Below are positions 44,019 through 55,695 of a stretch of 64,000 nt of DNA, piece by piece. The notes below the pieces were generated by a model. That model worked only from the letters and a program-made list of their open reading frames with translations. It was not told the DNA's origin and did not search any database. A program made the position numbers and the translations under genes. The first letter of the stretch is position 1. Every line of letters starts with the position of its first letter. Origin of the DNA: Aphrocallistes beatrix (Eukaryota > Porifera > Hexactinellida > Sceptrulophora > Aphrocallistidae); the NCBI GenBank assembly GCA_963281255.1, contig OY725488.1, positions 2,796,285 to 2,860,284 on the forward strand, given 5' to 3'.

Positions 44019-45117
44019 CAGGGTGTCCAGAAATTATTGGCACCTTATGATATTATACTTGATTTACCATATTTAGTATAAGCATACTGTATATCCTTTC
44101 AACCTTCATATTATTATATTGCGCCGCGATATTAGCTATTATTTAAAAAGTAATGGCTATAAATTTATTTATTTTTTTATTTTTTGCAAAAAATTAATTT
44201 TTGCGGATTTTTTTCAATTTCTAGCGTTATATTTATGAGAAAATGTTAATTGGCAAATCCCTTGGAAAGCGACACCAGTCCACTAAAAGATTGACTGCGA
44301 AACTTAAATCTAAGGGATATTCTATATCAAAAAGCTCTGTACATTCACATTTATCAAAACGCATCAGAGCTAAGGCATTCAAACGTCCAAAACAGCCAAG
44401 ATTGACACAAAATCAGAAGGAAAAGAAGCTCAACTTCTGTAGAAAATATAGTAAATGGACTGTTGATGATTGGAGAGCTATTCTCTGGACAGATGTGTCT
44501 CCCTTTGAATTATTTCATTCAACAAATCCACAAAATGATCGAATTTGGTGTCGTAATTCTTCTGAGGTCACACCACAGGAAAAGTGAAATTCCCTCCAAA
44601 TATCATGGTGTGGGGCATGATGAGTCACCAGGCACTCTCAGAATTACATATTATTCCACCTAAACAACTGTGAATGCTTCCTATCAGGTACAATTCTTCA
44701 ACGGAGAATGATTGCAAACCCGTTACGGGCCACTTTGATGCAGGATGGTGCTTCATCTCACAGGGCCAAAATTCCTCAAGAATGGTGTCGGACACATCAA
44801 ATTTCTGGGCAAAGGAGGAATGACCAGGTAATTCTCCGGACTTGAACCCAATCGAGAATCTGTGGACTATTCTCAAACAGAAGCTTGATGAGTTACCTCA
44901 ATCAAAGAACCTGGAAGACCTCAAATCTTCTTTGAAATTTGCTTGGTCCAGCATTGAGCCATCATGTCTGGATAGATTAGTCTCAGGGATGCCTGATAGG
45001 ATCAAGAAGTGCATAGAACTAACGTGATTATATTGGGGAATGATTTCTGCGATAGTTTATCATGATTTGCATTTGTAGTAGATTAAGTAAGGTGCCAATA
45101 ATTTCTGGATATCCTTT
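44019..45117 (+). mobile_element. Tc1-like element with broken transposase
   Basis: The inverted ends CAGGGTGTCCAGAAATTATT and ATCCAGAAATTATTGGCACC (minus strand) flank 1.1 kb in a TA tract. The transposase is in pieces. 44243-44587 carries a helix-turn-helix end (KGYSISKSSVHSHLSKRIRA), KWTVDDWRAILWTDVSPFEL (first Asp) and NPQNDRIWCRNSS. A second frame has PPNIMVWGMMSHQALSELHI (about 44590-44660). Then come MQDGASSHRAKIPQEW (second Asp, about 44740) and NSPDLNPIENLWTILKQKLD (third Glu, about 44830-44890), ending VSGMPDRIKKCIELT at 45027. Several stops and frame changes show it is inactive. Confidence 0.88.
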
Positions 45118-45157
45118 TAAGTATATATACACATTAATCGAGTTTTAATAGTAAGGA

Positions 45158-46095
45158 TGTATTCATGCTTAATATTCATATTTTTAATTTCAAATGGTCA
45201 ATCCCGGGATTAGAGAAATATTTTCAGGATTGAATACTATAGATTTGGGTATTCTTCAACTCTTGAAGCTTTGTGTCGCTCGCATCTTCCGTTGTTTGAT
45301 GGTCCTGACTCGTGGCTAACGCAGTTGCTGAGGATTTCAATTTTTATAACAATTGAAAGTATTAAACAAGTGGATCTAACATCCGATATTTCGTTTTTCT
45401 TGAAAATTATAAGGATCATTTTAATTATTTTCAATCCAATTGCCTGTAATTTTGAAAATATTTGCTGGATCATGAATGTTTGTGGGAAAAAGCGAAAAAT
45501 CAAAAGAATAAAATCCCGAATGCGAGGTACATCCATGATTATACTTGTTTGTTCTTATTGATGATTACAGTTCTATAAACCAAAAGAAATTAATCATAAT
45601 TTAGTATTTTAATTAATAACTGACTCCCCTACTCTTCAATTTAATTAATTTAGAAACTCGTTAATTGTGGGGAGGTGTGGACCGATAAACATTCTGATAT
45701 GTGCCCATCCTCATTTATTATGATTAAACGTAATTGTCTCATAATTGTAAATTAATTGTATTTAGCTATTTTTTTGCTAAATACACATTAGGGATGGGGA
45801 AAAATGCATTTTTTTGTTAGATCATGTTCTCTAGGTGTGCGAAAGTTGCCTTAGCACATTTAAAGTAAATTCCCAAAGTTTCATTCAATTTGTTCAATGT
45901 TAACAACTTGCACATTCAAACAGTCGGTGTGTACGATAATTTGAGGCGGTTTTTATCCGATTTTTTGTATTTTAAAGCCAATATCTCAATTAGAATGGAT
46001 GTTAAGTGTATAATATTTATTTTAAGTGTAAATATATTTGTAATACTAACTTATAATCACATTTAACACGATAAACACAGGTGATAATGAAACAA
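45158..46095. other. AT-rich spacer
   Basis: No gene recognised. The short opposite-strand frames at 45237-45561 have no motif. Confidence 0.45.
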
Positions 46096-47861
46096 TTATA
46101 CTAGATAGTCCTTCTTCATTGCTAATGAAGGCATCTCCTGTCTGGAATTTACTGTATTGACAACCATTCCATGTCGATTATCATGCCCGTAAACTTGTTT
46201 TGATGCTCTTGTCACTTCTTTCACTGCTCTCTCAACTCCTTGTGAATGGCAGGGGTATTTTGAAATGTGAATGGTTTCAGTTTTCGATTTGATGATATCT
46301 TCATTAGAAAGAATATCTAGCATTGGAGGTGGTGATATAGTAGTCTCACACTCAGACCAAGTTATCATATCCATGTAATTTTTCCGCTTGAAAATTTATT
46401 TAGGAACTACAAATTGGAAGCTACTAAGAGGATGTTTTCAAGATGAGCAAAGAATCCATTTCTCTGAATTATCGGGTATATAATCTGCTTGTCAGTTGGA
46501 GAAAGAAATCGTGTTAGAGTGATATAGTACGTAGAATAGGTTATGACTCCCATCTGTACAATAAGGATTACTCTTGACTCGAAACCACATGGGGGCGTAT
46601 ATATTCAATACATAATTGACTATCCTGGTTAGATTTATTGATGGTTCTCTACTGGACATGTACAGTCTTAAACACACGATTTGCAGTTAACCATCGAGAA
46701 AGATTTAGTGGGCAAATTCTGTTCGATGCAAAGCTCATATCAGACAGTTCCGGACCTCCTTGAATAGCAAGACAAGCTTCATACAAATATAATTGGTCAG
46801 TACTAAGATCTTTTAGTATATCCTGTGAAATCGGTGCCACTCTCCCTCGAACCGGAATGAATTTTACAATAGGAAATTTATGAACTTCCCCATGAAGTTG
46901 TGATCCAATTTCTCCACTAAAGTGGAGCAAACATATGAGCCATTGGAGCGGGCGATCTAATTCAGATTCAATACGAGCAATGACTCCAGCATGTTTTCCA
47001 ACATTAACATTCGTACCGTCAGCCAGTATTGAATGAATCGTTTTATCAGATTCCGTATTATAAATTACTGACATCAGTTCCTTTGAAATATCTTTAGAAC
47101 ATCCTGATTCAGGAGAGATATGGTCAACATAGTCCCTGGTTCGGAAGTTATGACACAATGTTCTTCTTTGAGTGATGCACGACTCTGTTGTGTGACACCA
47201 AATGCGTCTTCTACATTGTTGATAGACAATGTTTCATCTTTGCGGCCATCAAATCCGATGCAAGTCAAATTTGTTAGGTCTCTGATCGTATTCGAATTTC
47301 TTTCCTTCTCCAATATTTCCTTCGATATCTAACCTTATCTCTAGAAAGAATCTTCTCAGTAGTCAGCAAATCAAGGTCCTGAAGAACTGCATTTGCAATT
47401 GCACAACCAGCAGTGTCACCTATTGAGAACCTGTCAAGTACTTTACACAAATGAGGATATGAAAATCGATTTTGTTTTCCACTTTGTGGCAATCTGCTAG
47501 AACATGGATAAAATTCGTCATCATCTTCATCGCTCTCCTCTCCCTGAATCTCGCTGGGTATTTCATCATTCTCAATGCAAAACAGATTAGGAGTGTTGTC
47601 TCTAACATTCCCGTAACTTTGCAATTGTCGTTGTTGCTCTCTGCACTCTCGAGCTTGGATTTTGGCTGTAGCTAGATTATCAATACCCCCAATAAAATGA
47701 TTTCTGATGATCTTTTGATCGCAATAAAATTCCCATTCCATATTAGGGATTTTAACTTTGCATCTGCAATTCGCTCTGGTAATATTGTTATCGAAGCATC
47801 TGCAAGGGCTGACATCAAACAATAGTTTAAATTTGGATAATTCGTTCTCGAAGTTTCCCAA
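46096..47861 (-). pseudogene. TE-type multicopy protein of unknown superfamily, broken
   Basis: Minus-strand pieces line up with an uncharacterised protein that I remember as multicopy in arthropods and cnidarians. 47861-47274 has a cysteine-rich segment (CRCFDNN..ANCRCKVK), CDQKIIRNHFIGGIDNLATA and an acidic patch. 47313-47074 has RDLTNLTCIGFDGRKDETLS and EEHCVITSEPGTMLTI. 47158-46649 has LADGTNVNVGKHAGVIARIE, LDRPLQWLICLLHFSGEIGS and STDQLYLYEACLAIQGG. 46677-46492 has NYVLNIYAPMWFRVKSNP. 46374-46096 has KYPCHSQGVERAVKEVTRAS. Compared with memory of the family, about 20 residues between LLH and FSG are missing. The frame changes between pieces mean it is not functional. Confidence 0.65.
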
Positions 47862-48294
47862 AATCCTATTGCTTTAAAAGCGCGTTGATAGAGTCTGAGC
47901 CGTACTATAGAGGGTTCTAATTTTGTTGGATATGCTGTGAGATTTAATAGTAGTAAACCTATTCAACAATAGCTCTTAGAACATGAAGATAGATAATTAA
48001 GAAATGTAATCAGTAATCAGAAAATACAGATACGAATGAAATGGAACCAAATATAAATTTAGAAATGAAGAGAAATTGAAAATGGAACAAGAGTAAAAAT
48101 AGAAATGAAGAGAAAATGGATTAAATTGCAATCAGAAAAAAAGTATTGAGTATAAAAATAGATTTGAAAGAATGAAAATGAATCAACTAAAGGACAAATA
48201 CTGAGAATAGATAAAAGAAAAGAAGGGTGATATATAAGTATTAAGGGGACATAATTAGCAGGAAAGTAAGACATAAGTGCTAGCGGGAGAAAAT
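47862..48294. other. A-rich spacer
   Basis: Purine-rich AAATGAAGAGAAA-type stretches. No gene recognised. Confidence 0.45.
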
Positions 48295-49440
48295 GAAGGG
48301 CGATAGGGACAGCAACTGAGACATCTTAAGTTCGACAGGGACAGATATGATTCTGATGAGAAAATTTATGTGCAACCGGGAAATATAAATATTAGTCGGA
48401 GCCAGTGGGACATCTTAAGCACAAGTGGAACACGTAAGATGCTACCAGGACATATTAAGTCCGACAGGGACAGGTATGATTGTAATTGAGACAATTTATG
48501 TGCAAACAAGAAACACAGTCGACTCCGCTTAATAGGGCCACTGTTTAATCGGTTCAACCGCTTAATCGGGCCACTTTTGGCAGGACCGGAATGGCTCTCA
48601 CACATAGAAGCTAATACAAAATATTTTCGGTTAATAGGGTTCTACGCTTAATCGGGGCAAAATGTCCTCTAACCGATGTGACCCTATTAAGGGGAGTTGA
48701 CTGTATAAAATGTTAATGGGAGATCTTACATACCAGTGGGACATCCGAAGCACTAGTGGAGTAGGAAGAACCACCACTCTCCCCTCGCTGACAATGAAGA
48801 AAGTCTCTCCTACAGAACAATACAAATACAGTAGAAAGGAACGATCGAAATTTGTTCACATTATCCAGAATTCGCATTAACTAGAATGATTTAGATGTGT
48901 TTTTACCAGTAGGGATAAAATATCTGTTCGTAATTATCCATCTTTGTGTTAACGAGGTTTTACAGTCCATTACACAGTCCGTGTTATAACATATGTTATA
49001 ACACGTGTTATAACACCTGTTATAACACGTTATACGTAAGAAACGTAAAACACGTAAGAAGGTACTGGGACATCTTAAGCACTAGTTGTACACGTAAGAA
49101 GCTACCAGGAAATAGAGACAATTAGTAACATAACATATATTTAATACATTTACATGAACAGTTTTAGAAAAGAACAGCATTCAAAAATATGCACGAAGAA
49201 AAATTAAAATTTTATGAAAGGTGCTATCGGGATAGATATGATACTAATGAGACAATTTATTTGCAACAGGGACAGATATGATATCAGTGAGACAATTTAT
49301 GTGCAACAGAGAAATATAAAATATTGGTGGGAGATCTTACATGCCAGTGGGACATCTTAAGTACAAGCAGACACGTAAGTAGCCAATGGGACATCTTAAG
49401 CACTAGTGGGACATGTAAAATGCTACTGGAACATCTCAAG
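48295..49440. repeat. Diverged minisatellite, ~40-bp units
   Basis: Irregular copies of GGGACATCTTAAGCACTAGT and related units (GACAATTTATGTGCAAC, GGGACAGATATGATTCTGAT). It is interrupted by a pogo-like MITE at 48516-48703 and by unrelated sequence at 48840-49060, where a GTTATAACAC tandem repeat lies (48980-49035). It belongs to the same repeat family as the arrays at 54.5 and 57.9-64 kb. Confidence 0.75.
48516..48703. mobile_element. Small pogo-like MITE, copy 2
   Basis: The termini are CAGTCGACTCCGCTTAATAG and the inverse of GGGGAGTTGACTG. It matches the copy at 10770-10956 and is inserted in the minisatellite. Confidence 0.75.
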
Positions 49441-50345
49441 TCAATAGACAAACTTGTAGCAATATCACCCCTTCATTAGAAACAGACTCATCTTTATCCT
49501 CCTGCACAATTTCAAATGGAACTCTTTCATCCTGAGTGCTTGATTCTATGGGTTGTAGGGACTTTATGAAAATAGGCTTCGTGCTTGCATCAGTTAGAAT
49601 CGTTTTTCCTGCCATTGATCTAGCCTTTATCCCATGATAGAGATTTAAGTGCCGAGGAAATCTACATAAATATCATTTATAAACAATGTGATTGCATTTG
49701 CAGAAATGTATACATATCCAGTTGATGATTAAATTTGCAAGTAATTGTGTTTGTTAAATATTTAGACATATATAAAATGGTACATATTTTTTCTGATTCT
49801 CCATGTCAGATACTACCTGTGATTAATAACATGAACTACTTGGTATACAAAATGGGCGGCATCTCATAATTAAGTGATTGTGTACCTAAATTTAAAACTC
49901 CAAAAATATTGTTAATGATTATTAGTATATGAATGCTATTAACAAACCCTTGTCTTTGTATTATTGCATGACAAATGTCTCCATTTTCTTTAAGTTGCCT
50001 ACAGAGCCGATATTCAATTGGGTTAGCGCTTTTCGAGTCGCTTCGTTTCTTTCTCTGCGAGGCAACCAATTCAGCTGTCAACTCGGGCGATGCTTCTCGG
50101 TAGACGAGTTTTATGTGTCGAAGCAATTTGGAAACTTTGTTTTCGCATAACAAGCACGCTTTCTTTTGGTACTAGCCATCACACAGAATATAGTATATGC
50201 ATTCAACTATTCAATATTAATTGAGATATTAATGACTTAGATACTACTAAGTATGCCTAATTAACATAGTCATTCAAGGAAAAGTACATCCTTCTCATTC
50301 TGTATGATATGGAAATACTGTCTATTAATTCATTTAATTGTAACG
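49441..50345 (-). pseudogene. Inverted partial copy of the recombinase gene 5' half
   Basis: This is the reverse complement of about 50480-51388, covering exon 1, intron 1 and the start of exon 2 of the gene at 50643. It is decayed: one base is lost just after the start codon region, and the first finger's second histidine has become tyrosine (IKLVYREAS). The exon 2 part ends at 49441, where the minisatellite begins. Together with the gene it forms a palindrome with arms of about 0.9 kb. Confidence 0.85.
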
Positions 50346-50642
50346 AGTTGTTAGTGTGAAGATATTATTTATATGGATGTATTAACTATTAACTAAATCT
50401 CTCTTTCAAGAGAATAATACGTATCTTCACACTAACAACTCGATACAATTAAATGTATTAATAGACAGTATTACCATATCATACAGAATGAGAAGGATTT
50501 ACTTTTCCCTGAATGACTATGCTAATTAAAGCCATACTTTTTGCTAATTAAAGGCATACTTTTTGCTATTAATAAGTAGTATATAAGTCATTAATATCTC
50601 AATTAATATTGAATAGTTGAAAGCATTAGTATATTCAGTGTG

Positions 50643-53600
50643 ATGGCTACTAACGAAAAGAAAACATGCTTGTTGTGCAAAAACAAAGTTTGTAAATTGG
50701 TTCGACACATTAAACTCGTCCACCCAGAAGCATCGCCCGAGCTGACAGCTGAGTTGGTTGCCTCGCAGAGAAAGAAACGCAGCGACTCGAAAACCGCTAA
50801 TCCAATTGAATATCGGCTCTGTAGGCAACTTAAAGAAAATGGAGATATTTGTCATGCAATACTACAAAAACAAGGGTTTGTTAATAGCATTCATATACTA
50901 ATAATCATTAGCAATATTTTTGGAGCTTTAAATTTAGGTACACAATCACTTAATTAAAAGATACCGCACATTTTATATACCATGTAGTTCATGTTATTAA
51001 TCATGTTATTAAAGGGTAGTATCTGAGTGGAGAATCAGAAAAAATATGTACCATTTTATATATGTCTAAATATTTAACAAACACAATTACTTGCAAATTT
51101 AATCATCAACTGGATATGTATACATTTCTGCAAATGCAATAACATTGTTTATAAATGATATTTATGTAGATTTCCTCGGCACTTAAATCTCTATCATGGG
51201 ATAAAGGCTAGATCAATGGCAGGGAAAACGATTATAACTGATGCAAGCACGAAACCTATTTTCATAAAGTCCCTACCCATAGAATCAAGCACTCAGGATG
51301 AAAGTGTCCCAGTTGAGATTGAGCAAGATATAGATGAGTCTGTTTCCGATGAAGGCAGTGATATTGCTACAAATATGTCTATTGACGAGGGAGGAATTGA
51401 AATTGAGCCTGAGGAGAGTCCGCATTCTGAAATCATTTCAATTCAAATTCTGCAGGTGGATAAAGAAGAGTCTATTATTGATGAAGCTGATGACATTGAT
51501 GCCACTAGTTTGTCTTTTGACGGAGATACAATCGACTTTTCGCTCAATTTTAACAGCAGTAATAACTCAATTGACAGAACAGCTGAGCCCACGAATTCCT
51601 CTCAGTTTTCACCTAATACAACTTGCCCTTCATTAAAAATCGATTCTCCTCTAAATACTACACAGTATTTCACCCCAGAGCTAAATTTAACTCTCAATGA
51701 AACAGGTGCAACATCGAACTTACCCAAATTAGATCCTGGCCATATAATACTAGATTATACGAATTGGCTCTCTTCAATGGATGGCGGTGGAAAGGCAGAA
51801 GATGCTTGCAAACAAGCAAAACTTGTTATCACAAATATGCTAACCCAAATAAGTCTTGATGAAATAAAGAATGCATCAATCGTGTGCAATTATTTCACAG
51901 ACAAACAGAAAAGTCGCAAACTTTCGGCAGGAAGTGCAAACGTATATCTGAGGCATTTTTCGAACTTTTTGTTATATCTTCACCAGCAATATCCGAAACT
52001 GATTGATAGTGAGGAATATGGACAACCTGACAAGAGGATTTCAAGGTTAGTTGTAATATTAATTATTTTAGATGTGATTAAATTAGATCAAAAAATGCAT
52101 TTACAATGCTAGTTAAAGTTAAAAAGGTTTTTCGTTCATTTTGTCCAAAAAATAGATGTTTTGATTGATTTTATAAAATAAACAGGATTTTCACCTGATT
52201 GTATAAATTCAACATTTACAAATTTGATATATACATAAATTATTGCAAGTACACTAGTGTAGTAGTACGAGTATAATCTGAGCTGTTTAATACGAGTATT
52301 ACGTATCCTTACTATTAAAACTCGATTAATGTTTGTTTGTTTGATCTGTAACGAATTGATTGAAGAAACTGCCAGCACAGAAAGCTGATTTTTGGCATGT
52401 GGGAGTCTTTTGGCTATGGCTCCAGTAAGTTCTGACCTATTGTCACCTTTTTATAATTATAAATTTCAATTTTTCGGCTATAACTCCATAAAAGCCATTT
52501 TAGGTGATAGAAGGCTGAAATTTTAATAGAATATGTATATTAATATTCTTCACATATGATACACCTATCATCCAAAAAAGATGACTCATCACTCTGTTAC
52601 GACGTCATCATTACGCATTAAAAATTTAAAAAGACAAATTTGTTGATTTTTCGAGTGATATCGATTTTATAAGGTGATAGATTAAGCTGATTTTTTGTAT
52701 GTGAGTGGGTATTTTAGACTAAATTGAAGTATCTTCGAGCCTTAGACAAAAATGTCAACTAATAATGGAATTATCGTATTTTAATTAAAGGATGGATTGT
52801 AGTTAAAATGTATAGTAATAAAACAGTTTTAAGAACAATATATAACAAGAAAACTTTACTAATAGTAATTTTTTGTCTAGCACCTAAGTATGTATATGTA
52901 TTTAGATCATGTTTAAATTAATAGGTGGTATGTTAGTCTCAAAAAAATGTCCCAGAGAGAGAGGATCCAAAAAAGAAGGGATACAGAACATTCTACTAGC
53001 ACTAATATATGTGCAATCAGGAGCTACTTGAAATCCAAGATTCGGACGAATATTCTTCAAGCAATAGTAGACTACAGAAGTAGTATGCCATTATCAGTCC
53101 CGCAATATTACAATTTCAGATCCATATTGATCGGGGAAATCATTTTTCGAAATGCGCAAAGATCTGGTGTAGCCTGTGGGCTAATGATTTCCGAAGTTGA
53201 TGCAGCTAAACAGCAGGATGAGACAATGAGAATAACCATTTACAACCACAAGACGGGAAAAATAAAACCTGCCGTAATATTCTTTGAAAAGCTGGCAGGA
53301 AAGGCTCTCTTAAACTTCCGCTCAGTAATTCTTTCAAAAATGGGTTTATTAGATCCTGATATTTACAAGAACCTATTTTTGTCCACAAATGGTAATAAAT
53401 TAACACATGCGGGTGTCAAGTCTGCACTCAAATCTTGTCTGAAGAATACAGGAGGAATGACAAATACGATGAAATCTACTCAATCAAGAATTGCCGCCGC
53501 CACATACATGGCTACAAATAAACCAAAACATTCGCAGATACTTGCTGATTTTATGCAGCATCAACCAAATACTGCTGAAAAGTACTATCGACAATTAGGC

Positions 53601-53693
53601 GGAGGCGAACATTTAATCGAAGCATTCAAAGAGCTAGGAGATTTAGAAGCAGATGATACAAGTAGTCGAAATGATGATGACATTTCAAGTTAA
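50643..53693 (+). CDS. Crypton-like tyrosine recombinase with zinc fingers, three exons
   Basis: Predicted exons are 50643-50875, 51170-52045 and 52937-53693 (1866 nt, 621 residues). Both introns have GT and AG ends and keep the frame. Exon 1 encodes a C2H2 finger (CLLCKNKVCKLVRHIKLVH) and the first half of a second (LCRQLKENGDICHAILQKQG). The second half, FPRHLNLYHG, is restored by splicing. Exon 2 has a long acidic, Ser/Thr-rich region followed by a helical domain (ILDYTNWLSSMDGGGKAEDA onward) like the N-terminal domain of tyrosine recombinases. Exon 3 holds the catalytic core: IIFRNAQRSGVACGLMISEV (first Arg), STQSRIAAATYMATNKP (second Arg), LADFMQHQPNTAEKYYRQL (His and nucleophilic Tyr). 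Such enzymes mobilise Crypton elements; some became host genes. Intron 2 hosts a Helitron-like insertion. An AATAAA lies near 53767. Confidence 0.8.
52306..52675 (+). mobile_element. Helitron-like copy 11 in intron 2, 3'-truncated
   Basis: The 5' end TCCTTACTATTAAAACTCG follows an A. It has a GTTTGTTTGTTTG tract instead of TA repeats. The body stops at GATATCGATTTTA. A further diverged piece of the same body lies at 52690-52785. Confidence 0.82.
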
Positions 53694-53833
53694 TTCTTTT
53701 TACTAAAATCTTAATAACATTCAAGTTGTGGTGTAAGAGTGAAGTTTATTTGTTGTTACATATATGAATAAAATATCAATAAAAGGATTGATGCAATATA
53801 CTTTAATCGAGTATAGTATGCTTGTCATTAAGA

Positions 53834-53995
53834 CAAGCGCGCTTCGGTTGCTTGCGCTTAGTGGAGCCATAGCCAAAAGACTCCAAATATGCAAAAAATC
53901 AGCTTTCTCTCCATCGTAGTTTCTTCAATCAATTCATTATATACGTATATGAACAAACAAGCAAACAAGCACTAATCGAGTTTTAATAGTCACAA
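53834..53995 (-). mobile_element. Internally deleted Helitron-like copy 12
   Basis: The 3' end AAGCGCGCTTG (minus) is at 53834 and the 5' end region with TTAAAACTCGATTAGTG is near 53992. Only the first part of the body remains, so the copy is about 160 bp long. Confidence 0.75.
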
Positions 53996-54474
53996 TTAGA
54001 AAAAACCTTGCTCGCAATCGCAAAGTAGCGAAAATGAAATTTCGAAATGGTGACAATGACAAAATTTGGTGTGATCCGACATTTCGTATGAGAATTAATC
54101 TCGAGTTTTGGCACAAAATACTCCACAGCCGGCACAACTCAAAAACAAATTGAAACATATAGGATAAATATATTATGGAAAATTTCAAAAGATCAAAAAT
54201 TAAAATAAGTGATATTGCTGAGTTATATCGCATAATTTGAATTTTACAATAGATTATATACAACGATCCCAAGGATAACATTCAGGAGAACAGAAAGATG
54301 GGCTAAACTAATATGAAAGATGGAACAGAAGCAGGACAAGTCATGTACATAAAGAAAGAGAACACGAAATGAATGAAATAACGTACAAAGAAAATAAAAA
54401 TTGATCAAGAGTGTATTGTAAATGTTAATCAAAATTTAAACGATTAAAAAGTTATAATAGAACTTCCGGGAAAT
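53996..54474. other. AT-rich spacer
   Basis: Nothing recognised. Minus-strand open frames (54281-53937, 54432-54244) are hydrophobic and low in complexity, with no motif. Confidence 0.4.
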
Positions 54475-55672
54475 ACTGAGAGATAATAAACACTAGCGGG
54501 ACACGTAAAATGACACTGGGACATCTTAAGCACTAGTGGGACATATAAGGTGCTACTGGGACATCTTAAGTGCTATCGGGGCAAGTAAGAAGGTACTGGG
54601 ACATCTTATGCACTAGTGGATCACGGAAAAAGCTACTGGCACATCTTAAGTGATAATTATCAGGACATGTAAGGTGCTACGGGGACGACATAATTGCTAC
54701 CTGGATATTTAAGGTGCTACTGGGACATCGTACCGGGACAGATATGATTCTGATGAGATAATTTATGTGTAACTGAGAAATACAAGATGTTAGTGGGAGA
54801 TCTAACATGCCACTGGGACATCTTAAGCACTAGCGGGAGATATTTAAGGTGCGACCGGGACATCTTAAGTGATAATTATCGGGACATGCAAGAAGCTACT
54901 GGGATATCTTAATTGCTACCGGGATATTTAAGGTGCTACTGGGACATCGTAGGTGCTACCAGAACATATAAGGTGCTACCGGGACATATTAATTGCTACC
55001 TGGACAGATATGATTCTGATGAGATAATTTATGTGCAACTGAGAAATACAAGATGTTAGTGGGAGATGTTACATTCCAGTGGGGCATCTTAAGCACTAGT
55101 GGAACACAGAAGAAGCTACAGGGCAATCTTAAGTGCTTTAAAGTGCTACTGGGATATCTTAAGTGATAATTATCGGGACATGCAAGAAGCTACTGGGATA
55201 TCTTAATTGCTACCGGGATATTTAAGGTGCTACTGGGACTACAGGGCAATCTTAAGTGCTTTAAAGTGCTACTGGGATATTTTAAGTGATAATTATCGGG
55301 ACACGTAAGAAGGTACTGGGACACCTTAAGCACTAGTGGAACACGGAAGAAGCTACTGGGCAATCTTAAGTACTACCGGAACACGTAAGAAGGTATTGGG
55401 ACATCTTAAGCACTAGTGGAACACGGAAGAAGCTACTGGGCAATCTTAAGTGCTACCGGACACGTTAGAAGGTACTGGGGGGATCTTAAGTCCTACCATG
55501 ACACATATAAGGTGCTATTGGGACATCTTAAGTGATAATTATCGGGACATGTAAGAAGCTACTGGGACATCTTTAGTGCTACGGACATATAAGGTGCGAC
55601 CGGGACATCTTAAGTGATAATTATCGGGACATGTAAGAAACTACTGGGGTGCTACGGGGACATCGATGGACA
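54475..55672. repeat. Minisatellite array, ~40-bp units
   Basis: Tandem, imperfect units such as GGGACATCTTAAGTGATAAT and GGGACATGTAAGAAGCTACT. It directly adjoins the splice donor side of the last visible aldolase exon, so it probably lies in an intron of that gene. Confidence 0.85.
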
Positions 55673-55695
55673 TAGGGCCATATATGGTCACTAAC

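Larger units (their letters stand above)
43450..45157 (-). mobile_element. Helitron-like copy 10 with two transposons in its TA tract
   Basis: The 5' end is at 45157 (minus). A short piece of body remains at 43450-43495 (GAGTCGACATTTTCGTCTGA). Between them the TA tract contains a pogo-like MITE (43510-44000) and a Tc1 element (44019-45117). The 3' end is missing. Confidence 0.75.

Noticed and set aside
45237..45561. Overlapping open frames on both strands
   Set aside because: Neither frame has a motif, and the composition is ordinary for AT-rich DNA.
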